Positions 1-8,804 of a DNA stretch of 64,000 bases are shown here, in pieces. The stretch comes from Streptomyces sp. NBC_01260 (GTDB lineage: Bacteria; Actinomycetota; Actinomycetes; Streptomycetales; Streptomycetaceae), in the NCBI RefSeq assembly GCF_036226405.1, contig NZ_CP108464.1, forward strand, positions 9,052,001-9,116,000, in the 5' to 3' direction. A program made the position numbers and the translations under genes. Positions within the stretch are counted from its first letter, which is position 1. Each line of letters begins with the position of its first letter. The notes beneath the pieces are model-generated. The model did not search any database, was not told where the DNA came from, and was given only the letters and a program-made list of their open reading frames with translations.

Positions 1-229
1 TGATCCCGCCCGCCACCGTGGTCTCTACAGCAGTCGGCCAAGCATGTACCGCCACCGGCCCCGCCCCCACACGCCAACCCGCAACGTCCGCAACTCCCCG
101 CACGCGTCGCCCATCCCGGTACGCCGAGGATGCCACCGTCACGGATCTGCGGGTGAGGCCAGGGGTTTCGGTACGCAGCCGTAACAGCAGCAGTCGTCGA
201 CAAGACCACGCGGCCCGCCCTGCTGAGGC

Positions 230-529
230 TTACGCTGTGCCTCCCCTGTCTTCCTGGGTGCGGTGGGCGATCCACTCCGGATCGCGTACGGGCGCTGGTG
301 CCCGCGTCTCGGTGGCCGGGGTGCGTAGGATGCGCCAGCTGGTGCGTGGCGTTGTCACGGTGGCCGCCAGGACAACGACGGCCTGGCGGCCGTTGCCGCC
401 CCGGGCCCATGATCCGGTGAACCGGATCTGATCGGCTGCCCAGGCGCCCAGCCGCTGCCAAGGCCGCAGCCGTCCGAGTAGATAGCCAGCTGTGAGGGCG
501 GCGGCTACGGTCTTGACGGCGTAGGTCAC
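230..529 (-). CDS. small membrane-anchored hypothetical protein
   Basis: A 99-residue protein. The first 20 or so residues are hydrophobic (VAAALTAGYLLGRL), so it probably has one N-terminal membrane segment or uncleaved signal, followed by a basic, Arg-rich soluble tail. Small proteins of this build occur in actinobacterial plasmid and ICE regions, but I recognise no named family. It lies alone at the window edge, upstream of and on the same strand as the 740-1363 gene is read. Coding is inferred from length, codon use and the membrane segment only. Confidence 0.45.
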   Translation of the reverse strand: MTYAVKTVAAALTAGYLLGRLRPWQRLGAWAADQIRFTGSWARGGNGRQAVVVLAATVTTPRTSWRILRTPATETRAPAPVRDPEWIAHRTQEDRGGTA

Positions 530-739
530 AGCTGCATCCCGGCGGCGGTCAGCACAGCGCTGTCCAGGGGCGGTTTTTCTGATCAGTGGGTGGTGGGCTG
601 GCCTGGGCTGATCAGTTTGGTGTGGGTGGCGATAGTGTTCCGGGTCGAGCTCTCACCGCTTGGTGATGGGGGACCGGGTTTCAGTTCTCTGAGCTGAGCT
701 GCTGTTTCATCAGGTGGAGCGGGTGCTGGTCAGGTGTGG

Positions 740-1363
740 TCATGCTCCGGGTGTGTTGATCAGATTCGTTGAGTGCTGGTATGTGGTCATCCAGTACAGG
801 GCGGTGTCGATGTCGCGGGCGGTCCAGTTGCGGATGGGGTCTGGAGCGGCGGTCAGGAGCTGGTCGATCGCTTCTATGTAGCGGCTGTAGCGTCCGGGTG
901 CGTGGCTGAGGTTGATGCCGAGGGTGTGCAGTCCGTTGTGGGCTCGGCGGTCGTAGACGGCCATGCGGTCCGGTGCGGCTGCTGTGAGGACGGCGGAGGC
1001 GAGGGCGTCACCGGTGCGGAAACCGGGTAGTGAGGCCAGGGCTGCTCGGCCGGCTTGCGCTGCCGAGCTGCGGCTGAGAGAGGTGTCCCGGGCGGCGGTC
1101 GCGGCCGCGGCGGTTGCGCGGCGTACGTCAGCGTCCGCGAGCGCCATGAGTTCAGAGGCCCAGGGCGTATCGGCCCTGAGCCGTTTCCACATCAGCAGTG
1201 CTCCGATGTCGGCTTTGCCGATGCTTCCGCTGGTGCACGCACGGCGTGTCACTTCCTGCAGGGTCTCGTCGTAGTAAGGGCTGACGGTCTCGGTGTAGGC
1301 CTGGTGGGCGGCGGCGAGGCGCTGCCATCGATCGGGCGCGAGGGCGAGTGGTTGGTCTGTCAC
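740..1363 (-). CDS. hypothetical protein with HhH/DNA-glycosylase-like C-terminal half
   Basis: 207 residues with an Ala-rich helical N-terminal half. The C-terminal half carries MAVYDRRAHNGLHTLGI followed by a GRYSRYIEAI helix and a final WTARDIDTALYWM. This 'x-YDRRA-x-AL ... RYxRY ... RDxDxALY' pattern resembles helix-hairpin-helix DNA-glycosylase-like proteins; that is a family resemblance, not a demonstrated activity. It follows the 1408-3156 gene by 44 nt on the same strand, so the two are probably co-transcribed. The ATG start is the first in frame after the upstream gene. Confidence 0.55.
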   Translation of the reverse strand: MTDQPLALAPDRWQRLAAAHQAYTETVSPYYDETLQEVTRRACTSGSIGKADIGALLMWKRLRADTPWASELMALADADVRRATAAAATAARDTSLSRSSAAQAGRAALASLPGFRTGDALASAVLTAAAPDRMAVYDRRAHNGLHTLGINLSHAPGRYSRYIEAIDQLLTAAPDPIRNWTARDIDTALYWMTTYQHSTNLINTPGA

Positions 1364-1407
1364 GGCTTGCTGCTCCGTCTTGTCCGGAGGGATGCGGCAG
1401 GGGGTGG

Positions 1408-3156
1408 TCAGCCGCTGACTGGGGGGTTGCCGCGGTGTTCCCGGAGTGCTTGGAGGATGCGTGCCGGGTGTTCGTTCTGGGGGTTGTCGGGGTCTGCTGG
1501 GGCGGCGAGGAGTGGGCCGAGGCGGCTGTGCAGCGTGTCGAGGCCGATGAGCGCGTCAAGGCTATGCAGGGTGTCGCTGTCGATGACGGGGAACGGTGGC
1601 CGGTCGGGCGGGAGGAGCACGGCGAGGACGCCAGCCTCACCCTCCACGAGCGCGCCGGGTTCCGCGTCATCGGCCATCGTGAGCGCATCGGCCGCCACTG
1701 GCGCGACGTCGTCCTCCTGGAACGCCGCAGCCCCACCGTCACCTGACGCGCAGCACGGCTCCCGGCACATCTGGCCCCTTCGGCGTGGCGTCCGGGGCTC
1801 ACCGGTACGGCGGGCCGGTGAGCCGGTCAGCCCGGGAGTGCCGTCTTCGGGGGTGCGGTTCCATGCCTGCCGGTAGCGCTGAAGTTCGTCGTCGGGGAGG
1901 TCCAGGTGGCCTTCGACGCGGATGCTGGTGGTGTCCCACGGTGAGTTCCCGCCGCGGCGGGGGGTGAGCAGGACACCGAGCGTGGCGGTCTGCTCAGCCA
2001 GTCCGGTACGCGTGGTGACCTCGTGATGCCGCAGCAGCACGTAAGCCTGAAAAGCGGCTTTGACGCGGGAGTCGAGAAGGGTGGCCGCTCCGAAGATGAG
2101 CTGGCGGGTGTCGTCCTCGTGGAGCATGCGCCGAAAACGCCATTTGCAGTGTTCCTCGGGAACCTCGGGTACGTCGCGGAGCATGTCGGCGAGCAGGTGA
2201 CCCCATTCGGTGCGGGCGTCGACGGGCAGCCGGTCGAGGTCGTACAGGAGAGCGAAACGGTTGGCTTCGGTCAGCGGGGGCTTCAGGGGGCTGAGGGCTA
2301 TGTCCTCGAACAGCAGGCGGATCACGAGGTGGGCCTGGGTGCCGTCGTCCCCGGCCGGGGCCTGAGGCAGCAGCGGGGTGGAGTAGGCAACGCCTCCGGG
2401 GCCCACGAGCTCCGTGTCGAACTGCGCCGGCGAGGCGTCGGCGTCCGCGGCGGCGAACTCGTAGTAGCGCACCGGTTCCTCGCCGAGTGGGACAGAGGGC
2501 TCCTTCGCGGCGCGGAAGAGGTAGTCCAGCACTGCAGTGGTGGAGCGCAACTGGTCGAAGAGGAAGTCCCAGTCGCGGCGGGTCAGCGCGATCCCCGGCA
2601 TGCCGATCTCCTGCCAGGTGACCACCGTGCCCGCGGGGACACCGGGGTGGTCGAGCAGGAACACGGCTATCCACTCGTAGGCGTTGCCGTCGACGTTCAG
2701 GATCCGCTCACGGCCGTTGACCATGTCGGCTGGCATCATCCGCAGTTGCCGGACGGTCCCTTTCGCCTGGCTCATCGCCTTGGTGGCCACCTTCTTGATC
2801 CAGGCGGCTTCTGCGGTGTCGTCCTTGGGCGCGATGGTGCGGGCCTTGACCTGCACGACCGCACCTCGATGGCCGGCCAGCAGCAGGCGGTCACCGAGTT
2901 CACGGAGGCCTGATCCTTTCTGGGCGTGGGCGGCCTGGCGGAAGACGAAGTCGGGCAGACCCCAGGCCGCCGCGGCATGATGGGCCGCCTGTTCCGCCGC
3001 AGGGCCGTGCTCGACGCCCGGGGCCAGAGGCAGCGCCGGCGGGACACGGCGGGTGTAGACCCCGGCCGGAGGGTCGACGACGAGCGTCAGCGCGGTGGCA
3101 TCGTCCTCGTCGACGAAGCGCCACAAGGCAGAAGGTGATGGGGTCATGGGCGCCAT
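1408..3156 (-). CDS. PD-(D/E)XK nuclease-like hypothetical protein
   Basis: About 582 residues from the ATG at 3156; a second ATG at 3147 (MTPSPSALWRF) is as likely, and the upstream extension overlaps the IS701 target. The segment GDRLLLAGHRGAVVQVKAR (about residues 90-110) has the D ... (Q)VK layout of a restriction-endonuclease-like core, a pattern seen in actinobacterial nuclease-like proteins, and is followed by a helical region with AMSQAKGTVRQL. The last 90 residues (from MADDAEPG, about 1676) read like a separate small domain or gene, joined by a low-complexity linker. It heads the probable operon with the HhH-like gene at 740-1363. Function is unknown; a defence or plasmid role is inference. 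Confidence 0.6.
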   Translation of the reverse strand: MAPMTPSPSALWRFVDEDDATALTLVVDPPAGVYTRRVPPALPLAPGVEHGPAAEQAAHHAAAAWGLPDFVFRQAAHAQKGSGLRELGDRLLLAGHRGAVVQVKARTIAPKDDTAEAAWIKKVATKAMSQAKGTVRQLRMMPADMVNGRERILNVDGNAYEWIAVFLLDHPGVPAGTVVTWQEIGMPGIALTRRDWDFLFDQLRSTTAVLDYLFRAAKEPSVPLGEEPVRYYEFAAADADASPAQFDTELVGPGGVAYSTPLLPQAPAGDDGTQAHLVIRLLFEDIALSPLKPPLTEANRFALLYDLDRLPVDARTEWGHLLADMLRDVPEVPEEHCKWRFRRMLHEDDTRQLIFGAATLLDSRVKAAFQAYVLLRHHEVTTRTGLAEQTATLGVLLTPRRGGNSPWDTTSIRVEGHLDLPDDELQRYRQAWNRTPEDGTPGLTGSPARRTGEPRTPRRRGQMCREPCCASGDGGAAAFQEDDVAPVAADALTMADDAEPGALVEGEAGVLAVLLPPDRPPFPVIDSDTLHSLDALIGLDTLHSRLGPLLAAPADPDNPQNEHPARILQALREHRGNPPVSG

Positions 3157-3310
3157 TAGACGCGACCGGTCGCCCCGGGCGCCCAGGTTTTCCGCACAGG
3201 CCGGCACTGTGCCTGGCCGCGCATCAGCTAGCGGTGGTTTGTTGACGGCGGGTCAGGGCCGTAGTAGGCCGGTAGCAGAGGAACGTCGCCTCGCCGCCTG
3301 GGGGCTTGTG

Positions 3311-4754
3311 ATGACTCGCCGTCTGCCGTGTCCGCCCGCTCCGGGCCCGCTGGAAGCCTACGCCGCGCGCTTCGATGACCTGCTCTCGACGTTGGCACAG
3401 CGCCGCGGGTTCCGCGAGTACCTCGCGGGACTGCTGCTGCCGCGGGACCGGAACAAGACACTGAGCTGCCTGGCCGGCGCCGAACCCGTCGTCGGGGCCC
3501 AGCGCGCCTCGGTACAGCGGCTGCAGTTCTTCCTGTCCGAGTCGTCCTGGGACCACGAGCAGGTCAACGCCCGCCGACTGGAACTGCTGCTGACCGATCC
3601 CGCGACCGCCCCGCACCCAGGCGGGGTGCTGGTGATCGACGACTCGGGCGACCGCAAGGACGGCAAGGCGACCGCGCACATCGGCCGCCAGTGGCTGGGC
3701 CGGCTGGGCAAGACCGACAACGGCATCGTCACCGTGACCACCTGCTGGGCCGACGAGAACCTCTACTACCCGCTGCACGCCGTGCCCTACAGCCCCGCCC
3801 ATCACTTCCCCAAGGGCAAGAGCGACACCGGCTTCCGCACGAAGCTGCAGATCGCCGCAGAACTGGCCCACACCGCGAAGGCTGCCGGGGTGGCCTTCCG
3901 CGCCGTGGCCGCCGACTGCGCCTACGGCGACCAGGACGGCTTCCGCAGACAACTCGCCTCGGCAGGACTGCCGTTCGTCATGGCTCTCAAACCGAGCCAC
4001 GGCACCTGGGCCCACGGCAAGGATGCCTACACCCCCGTCCATGCCGCCCACGCCTTGACCTGGACGGACCCCGAGCACCCGGGTGGCTGGACCTCCGTCG
4101 AGCGCACCTTCCGCGACGGACACACCGAGACCTGGTGGGCCGCCGACGCGACCCTTGGCTGGTGGGGACCCGACGGGAACGTCCGTCTCGTCGTGGCCAC
4201 CACCGACCCGGCCACCCTTCCCCCGCAAGCCACCTGGTATCTGGCCACCGACCTGCCCCGCCCCGGCGGACCCCGCGAGGCCGACAACCCTGAACCGGCC
4301 GCCGACCTGCATGAAGTCGTCCGGATCTACGGCATCAGGCACTGGATCGAGCAGAGCTACAAGCAGATCAAGGACGAACTGGGCTGGGCCGACTTCCAGG
4401 TCCGCTCCGATACCGCCATCCGCCGCCACCAGACCCTGGTCACCTGCGCGTTCTCGTTCTGCTGGGACACCTGGTTCGCTCAACCTCCGGACCGGGAGCC
4501 CGCCGTCGTCCCCACGGCCCCGCCGACTGTCACAGCGGTGGGGCCGGCTGAGAGGGGGCCCAAGCAGAACCCACCAGCCCCAACCGGCCAGCTGGCCGCA
4601 GGCAATCCGCGCCGTCCGGGCCTGGCTCGACCCCTGGACCACCCTCCAACGCTGCTGGCGAGCCTGGAGCAACGCACCCCCGCCACCCGAACTTCAAGCC
4701 CTGATCAACGCCGTCGGCGCAGGCCACCCACTCGATCTCTACTCCCCGGTCTAG
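3311..4754 (+). pseudogene. IS701 family transposase (single-base frameshift)
   Basis: DDE transposase of about 480 residues. Starting at ATG 3311 it shows the family signature GVLVIDDSGDRKDGKATAHI, then GRQWLG, DNGIVTVTTCWAD and the late HWIEQSYKQIKDELGW. Frame 2 runs to the G5 run at about 4552-4556. After that the expected C-terminus (WPQAIRAVRAWLDPW ... GAGHPLDLYSPV) continues in frame 3. One extra G in the run explains this, so the gene is either recently broken or affected by a sequencing error. The stop TAG (4752-4754) is shared with the first base of the inserted IS5. Confidence 0.85.
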
Positions 4755-5756
4755 GTCCTGTTTCTCGGATCTCCTGACCTGCGAGGGGTGTTGGGGCCAG
4801 GCTGGGTTCATGGGCCGTGGGGATCTGACGAATGCGGAGTGGGATCGGCTGGAGTCGTTCCTACCTCCTGGTGGTACGCGTGGAGGTCGGTGGAGCGATC
4901 ACCGCCGGGTGATCAACGGGGTTCTCTACCGGGTGCGGACCGGCGTGCAGTGGCGGGATCTGCCGGAGCGATTCGGGCCATGGGAGACGGTCTATAAACG
5001 ACATCGTCGCTGGTCAGCCGATGGAACCTGGCAGATGCTGCTGTCTCGCATCCAGGTAGCCGAGGACGCCGAGGGCGGCATCGACTGGGACGTGTCGGTG
5101 GACTCGACAGCCGTGCGAGCCCACCAGCACGCCGCCGGTGCGAGGAAAGCGCCCCCGGCCGCCGTCCCTCAAAGGGGGGCCAAGTGGGGGACGAACCAGG
5201 TCGATCCGGTACTGCGGAGACTGACCATCCGCCTGGAGGAGGTGGTCAGGTCGGCGAATGTCTGGGACGTTCCCGCGGAGGATTCACCACCAAGATCCAC
5301 CTCGTTGCCGAGGGACGATGCCGGCCCTCGCCTTCGTCCTGACACCCGGACACTACGGAGACGGACCCCAGCTCGAGCGGGTGCTGGAACAGGTTCTGGT
5401 GCCGCGAGCCGGAGTCGGCCGGCCACGCACCCGGCCCGACCATGTCTTGGCGGACAAGGCCTACACGTCCCGGAAGAACCGCCGCTACCTGCGACGACGC
5501 GGAATCCGGCACACCATCCCCGAACGTCTCGACCAGCAGAGACACCGCAAGAACCGAGGTTCACGCGGCGGTCGGCCTACCGGTTTCGACAGCGAGCTCT
5601 ACAAGAAGCGCAACACCGTCGAACGCACCATCAACCGCCTCAAAGGCTTCCGCGCCGTCGCGACCCGCTACGAGAAACGCGCCTACATCTACCTCGGCAC
5701 CGTCACACTCGCAGCACTCATGATCTGGCTCCGTACATGATCCGAGAAACAGGACC
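4754..5756 (+). mobile_element. IS5-family element, copy 1
   Basis: 1003 bp with near-perfect terminal inverted repeats (GGTCCTGTTTCTCGGATC at 4754 and its complement ending at 5756) flanked by TA (4752-4753 and 5757-5758). An almost identical copy of the same length lies inverted at 36864-37866. The insertion falls exactly on the stop codon of the IS701 transposase and recreates a TAG stop. Confidence 0.92.
4810..5740 (+). pseudogene. IS5 family transposase (two frames plus indels), copy 1
   Basis: The N-terminal half starts at ATG 4810 (MGRGDLTNAEWDRLESFLPP) and contains the first catalytic Asp in DVSVDSTAVRAHQH. The C-terminal half is in another frame and contains AFVLTPGHYGDGPQLERV, DKAYTSRKNRRYLRRRGI and the final E region KKRNTVERTINRLKGFRAVATRYEK. 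Such elements often use frameshifting between halves. Here the junction is a six-G run (5174-5179; five G in copy 2), and one C is missing at about 5325 relative to copy 2. No single slip gives a full protein, so this copy is probably inactive unless the indels are errors. Confidence 0.85.
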
Positions 5757-5827
5757 TAACAAACCACCGCTAGTTGTTGCGGGGCATGACGTTGATGGCG
5801 CTCGCTTGCCGGCGTGCGGCGAGCCGA

Positions 5828-5850
5828 TAGATTCTGGACTTCAGAATCTA
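5828..5850. promoter_or_regulatory. palindromic TetR-type operator
   Basis: A perfect 9-bp inverted repeat, TAGATTCTG-GACTT-CAGAATCTA, lies 12 nt before the GTG at 5863 and 21 nt before the ATG at 5872. Its position and size are typical of an autoregulatory operator of the following TetR-family gene. A related AT-rich dyad (TTTGA-ATTC-TCAAA, 6533-6546) precedes the MFS gene. Confidence 0.6.
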
Positions 5851-5871
5851 TAAAGCGTTACGGTGAGCGGC

Positions 5872-6474
5872 ATGGGTAGGCCACGGTCATTCAGAGAGTC
5901 CGACGTGCTCGACGCGGCGGCGGGCGAGTTCCGCGTGCACGGCTTCGCCGACACGTCGACCGAGAAGCTCTGTGAAGCGGCGGGCGTGCGGCGTAGCAGC
6001 CTCTACAACGCCTTTACCTCTAAAGAGGAACTGTTCGTAAGGGCGCTGGAGCGCTATGTGAACGTCACTGGCGGCAGGCATGAGTCGATCCTGACCGATG
6101 AGAAGCTCAGCGGCGCGGCGCGCTTGGCCGGCCTGCTCGGTCTCGTGATCGGCGAGGAGCGCGAGGCGGCTGTCCGAGGGCACGCCGCTGGATGCATGGC
6201 GGTGGCCACACGCATGAATCCGGATCTGGGAGTGCGAGACGCTCGCGTCGAGCGGATTCTCGACGGGGCTCTGCAGCAGCAGATCGCGCTGCTCAGTCAG
6301 GCCCTCCGTGCGGGACGGCTCGATGGCACCTTGAGGTCGGACTTGCCGGTGCGGGAGGCTGCGCTGTCCGTCGTCGCCCTCATCTCTGGGTTGCGGGTCA
6401 TGGCCCAGGCCGGTACTCGACCTGAAGAGCTCGACCGGATCGCACGACTGGCGCTTGGGGCGCTCGTGGCCTGA
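5872..6474 (+). CDS. TetR family transcriptional regulator
   Basis: About 200 residues. The N-terminal HTH is classical: a GRPRSF start, then EKLCEAAGVRRSSLYNAFTS forming the recognition helices, followed by a helical ligand-binding domain. I prefer ATG 5872 over the in-frame GTG 5863 because family members commonly begin MGRPR. A perfect palindrome sits just upstream, and the next gene downstream on the same strand encodes an MFS efflux protein. It is probably a local repressor of that transporter and of itself; the ligand is unknown. Confidence 0.9.
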   Translation: MGRPRSFRESDVLDAAAGEFRVHGFADTSTEKLCEAAGVRRSSLYNAFTSKEELFVRALERYVNVTGGRHESILTDEKLSGAARLAGLLGLVIGEEREAAVRGHAAGCMAVATRMNPDLGVRDARVERILDGALQQQIALLSQALRAGRLDGTLRSDLPVREAALSVVALISGLRVMAQAGTRPEELDRIARLALGALVA

Positions 6475-6532
6475 GCGTCACAAACGGTCAAGCATTAGCG
6501 TCCTTGTGGGCGTCACTTCCGTATGCCCTGAT

Positions 6533-6546
6533 TTTGAATTCTCAAA
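6533..6546. promoter_or_regulatory. dyad upstream of the MFS gene
   Basis: TTTGA-ATTC-TCAAA in an unusually AT-rich 25-nt stretch between the TetR and MFS genes. It could overlap the MFS promoter and act as a second binding site for the TetR protein. Half-sites resemble, but do not equal, those of the 5828-5850 palindrome. Confidence 0.35.
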
Positions 6547-6609
6547 TACAAAAGAATGGATTCGCCGGTCGACACACGGACTCGTCGATCGGCGGAGGAA
6601 GGTCCTGAA

Positions 6610-7815
6610 GTGAAACGACAGCTCTATGTGCTCATGCTGACGATCCTCGTCGTGGTGATGAGCGAGCTCCAGATCGCCGGAATGATGCCGGCGATCGCCG
6701 ACGATTTCGGTGTGAGCACCAGCCAAGTAGGCCTGTTGGTCTCCTTGTACGCCTTGGGCATGGCGATCGGAGGCCCGCTGCTCGCCTTCGTCTTCCGGCA
6801 CAGCCCACCCAAGCGAGCTCTGCTGACCGTGGTCGTGGCCTACGCCGTAATAGAGGTGATGGTTCCGCTCGTGCACGCGTACTGGTGGGTGGCACTGGTC
6901 CGCATCCTGACTGGATGCCTGGCCGGTGCCGGGTTCGGACTGTCGGTCACCTTCGGGGCACGCCTGGCGCCGCGTCCGGAGAAGATCGGTGAAGCAATCT
7001 CGGTCGTGCTCGGCGGAATCATGGTCGGGACCGTGATCGGCCTGCCCTTGTCCCACTTCATCGCTGGCCGGTGGGGATGGCAGTCCAGCTTTTACGTACT
7101 CGGGGCCGCCGCGTTCCTGCTGTTCGTGATCAGTGCGGTCGCACTTCCGCCTCTGGCAGCTGCCTCTCAGGATGATGCCGCCCAGGACATACGCAACCTG
7201 CGCTCACCCCGGTTGTGGTCGCGGTACCTGGTCAGCCTGCTCACGGTCGGGGCCGCCTACGCTTCCTTCTCCTACTTCACCCCGCTCCTTGAACAGAGCG
7301 CCGACTTCGCCACCGACACCACGACCCTGATCCTGCTGGGCTACGGCCTCTGCTCCTACGTCGGCAATCTGATCGTCGGCAAGTTCGCCGACCAGCACGC
7401 AGTGAAGGTGCTGCGGTTCGGGCACACGCTGCTGTTCGTCTCACTGGGACTGCTGGCGCTGCGCGGCCATGTGCCGGCCGTGGCACTCGGGATGGTGCTC
7501 GTCGTCGGCCTCTCCGGGGTGACGATGAACCCGGCACTGGTCACCCGGGTGGCCGAGATCGGTGGTGTCGGCAACCTGGTCAGCACCGTGCACACCGCGG
7601 TCATCACTATGGGCGTCACCCTGGGGACCGCTATCAGCGCCATCACCATCAGCCTGTTCGGAGACGACCCCGCCGTAGCGATGTGGACCGGCGCGGCCTT
7701 TGCCGTCCTGGCCGCCCTGGTGCTCGCGACCCAGACCAGGCGGACGGCGAGCACAAGCCCGATCATGGCGTCCCTTCCGGCCGGAGGCGAGCAGAGCGCA
7801 GAGGTGAAGTCATGA
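6610..7815 (+). CDS. MFS transporter (DHA1-type drug/sugar efflux)
   Basis: About 401 residues with 12 predicted membrane segments. The GTG at 6610 (KRQLYVLMLTILVVVM) is chosen because GGAGGAAGG precedes it by 9-10 nt; the ATG at 6556 lacks a ribosome site. The first half shows the DHA1 pattern with ALGMAIGGPLLAF in the second helix and GGIMVGTVIGLPL in the fifth. Likely a proton-driven exporter in the cytoplasmic membrane, controlled by the adjacent TetR gene. Its stop overlaps the ATG of the next fragment (ATGA). Confidence 0.88.
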   Translation: MKRQLYVLMLTILVVVMSELQIAGMMPAIADDFGVSTSQVGLLVSLYALGMAIGGPLLAFVFRHSPPKRALLTVVVAYAVIEVMVPLVHAYWWVALVRILTGCLAGAGFGLSVTFGARLAPRPEKIGEAISVVLGGIMVGTVIGLPLSHFIAGRWGWQSSFYVLGAAAFLLFVISAVALPPLAAASQDDAAQDIRNLRSPRLWSRYLVSLLTVGAAYASFSYFTPLLEQSADFATDTTTLILLGYGLCSYVGNLIVGKFADQHAVKVLRFGHTLLFVSLGLLALRGHVPAVALGMVLVVGLSGVTMNPALVTRVAEIGGVGNLVSTVHTAVITMGVTLGTAISAITISLFGDDPAVAMWTGAAFAVLAALVLATQTRRTASTSPIMASLPAGGEQSAEVKS

Positions 7816-8060
7816 CGACGCACGCCAACGCTTCTTTGTCTGTTGAAGGACGACGACGACTGATCGAACGTTGCAAGAGCCGCCCCATCGCCCACGTCGC
7901 GGCTGAGATGGGAATCTCACGAGCCTGCACATCCAAGTGGGTCAACCGCTGGCGCCAGCATGGCGACCTCGGCCTGCAAGATCGCTCTTCGACACCCCAT
8001 GTCAGCCCGAGCGCCACGTCAGCGGAGGTCATCGAACGATCTTGCAGCCCGGTTCGACAG
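7812..8060 (+). pseudogene. IS481-type transposase, N-terminal fragment
   Basis: About 80 residues beginning MTTHANASLSVEGRRRLIER and containing the leucine-zipper/HTH start of IS481 transposases (IAHVAAEMGISRACTSKWVN, then a DRSS motif). The reading frame ends near 8060 without any DDE domain; the next gene lies on the other strand at 8077. A truncated relic; its start overlaps the MFS stop by 4 nt. Confidence 0.8.
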
Positions 8061-8076
8061 TGACGGAGTGGTGTGG

Positions 8077-8730
8077 TCAGGTTCCCAGGTCGGCGTCTCG
8101 TGCCAGCAGTGCGGCCTGCACTCGGTTCTCGCAGTCCAGCTTGGTCAGGATCCGGCTCACGTACGATTTGACCGTGGCCTCGCTCATATGGATCCGCTGA
8201 CCAGCGTCCGCGTTGGACAGGCCCTCACCCAGCAGTGCCAGGACCTCCAGCTCGCGGTTGGTCAGCGCGTCCAGCCGGCAGCGGGCCTGCTCAGCACGGT
8301 GGGCGCTCTGGCTGGACGCCAACGAGTCCACGACACGGCGGGTGGCACCCGGCGACAGGTACGCGTCTCCGGCCGCGGCAGCCCGGACCGCGCGCATGAG
8401 TTCCGCGGGCGCCGAGTCCTTGAGCAGAAAGCCCACGCTGCCCCCAGTCAGTGCGCGCAGTACGTTTCGCTGTTCCCCGAAGGTTGTCAGGATCAGCACC
8501 CGCGTGTCAGGCACGGTCCGGTGCAGCTCGGCCAGGGCCGTCAGTCCGTCCATGACCGGCATCTGGATATCGAGCAGCACGACGTCCACGCGGCGGGTCT
8601 GGGCCAGTTCGACAGCCTCACGGCCGTTCACCGCCTCGGCGACGACTTCGATGTCGTCGGCGGAGGAGAGGATCATCCTGACGCCTGCCCGGATGAGCGG
8701 CTCGTCATCCGTGACGAGAACCTTGATCAT
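8077..8730 (-). CDS. NarL/LuxR-family response regulator
   Basis: 217 residues. The receiver domain shows VTDDEPLIRAG with the acidic pocket, phospho-acceptor Asp in VVLLDIQMPVMDG, the switch Thr in LILTTF and Lys in LLKDSAP. The C-terminal LuxR HTH reads LTNRELEVLALLGEGLSNAD ... ATVKSYVSRILTKL. It lies 74 nt downstream of the sensor kinase on the same strand, so the two form a cognate pair. The regulon is unknown. Confidence 0.95.
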   Translation of the reverse strand: MIKVLVTDDEPLIRAGVRMILSSADDIEVVAEAVNGREAVELAQTRRVDVVLLDIQMPVMDGLTALAELHRTVPDTRVLILTTFGEQRNVLRALTGGSVGFLLKDSAPAELMRAVRAAAAGDAYLSPGATRRVVDSLASSQSAHRAEQARCRLDALTNRELEVLALLGEGLSNADAGQRIHMSEATVKSYVSRILTKLDCENRVQAALLARDADLGT

Positions 8731-8804
8731 GACTCCCCTGCGCGGTCCTTGAGTGTCTACCTGCGGTCACTCGCCATCATCCCTGATCGAGCGCCCGCTA
8801 CTCC

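Larger units (their letters stand above)
3232..5769 (+). mobile_element. IS701-family element, interrupted by an IS5 element
   Basis: The ends match over 12 bp (CGGTGGTTTGTT at 3232-3243, AACAAACCACCG at 5758-5769) and are flanked by a 4-bp duplication CTAG (3228-3231 and 5770-5773), the type of target used by IS701 elements. The element carries one transposase gene (3311-4754). A second element (4754-5756) sits at its right end. Removing that insert and one TA copy restores a continuous right end in which the transposase stop would be TAA overlapping the inverted repeat. The left end lies about 75 nt upstream of the neighbouring minus-strand gene's start. Confidence 0.9.

Noticed and set aside
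1..229. Plus-strand frame 18-431
   Set aside because: Ser/Thr/Arg-rich, no ribosome site, and antisense to the better minus-strand frame at 230-529.
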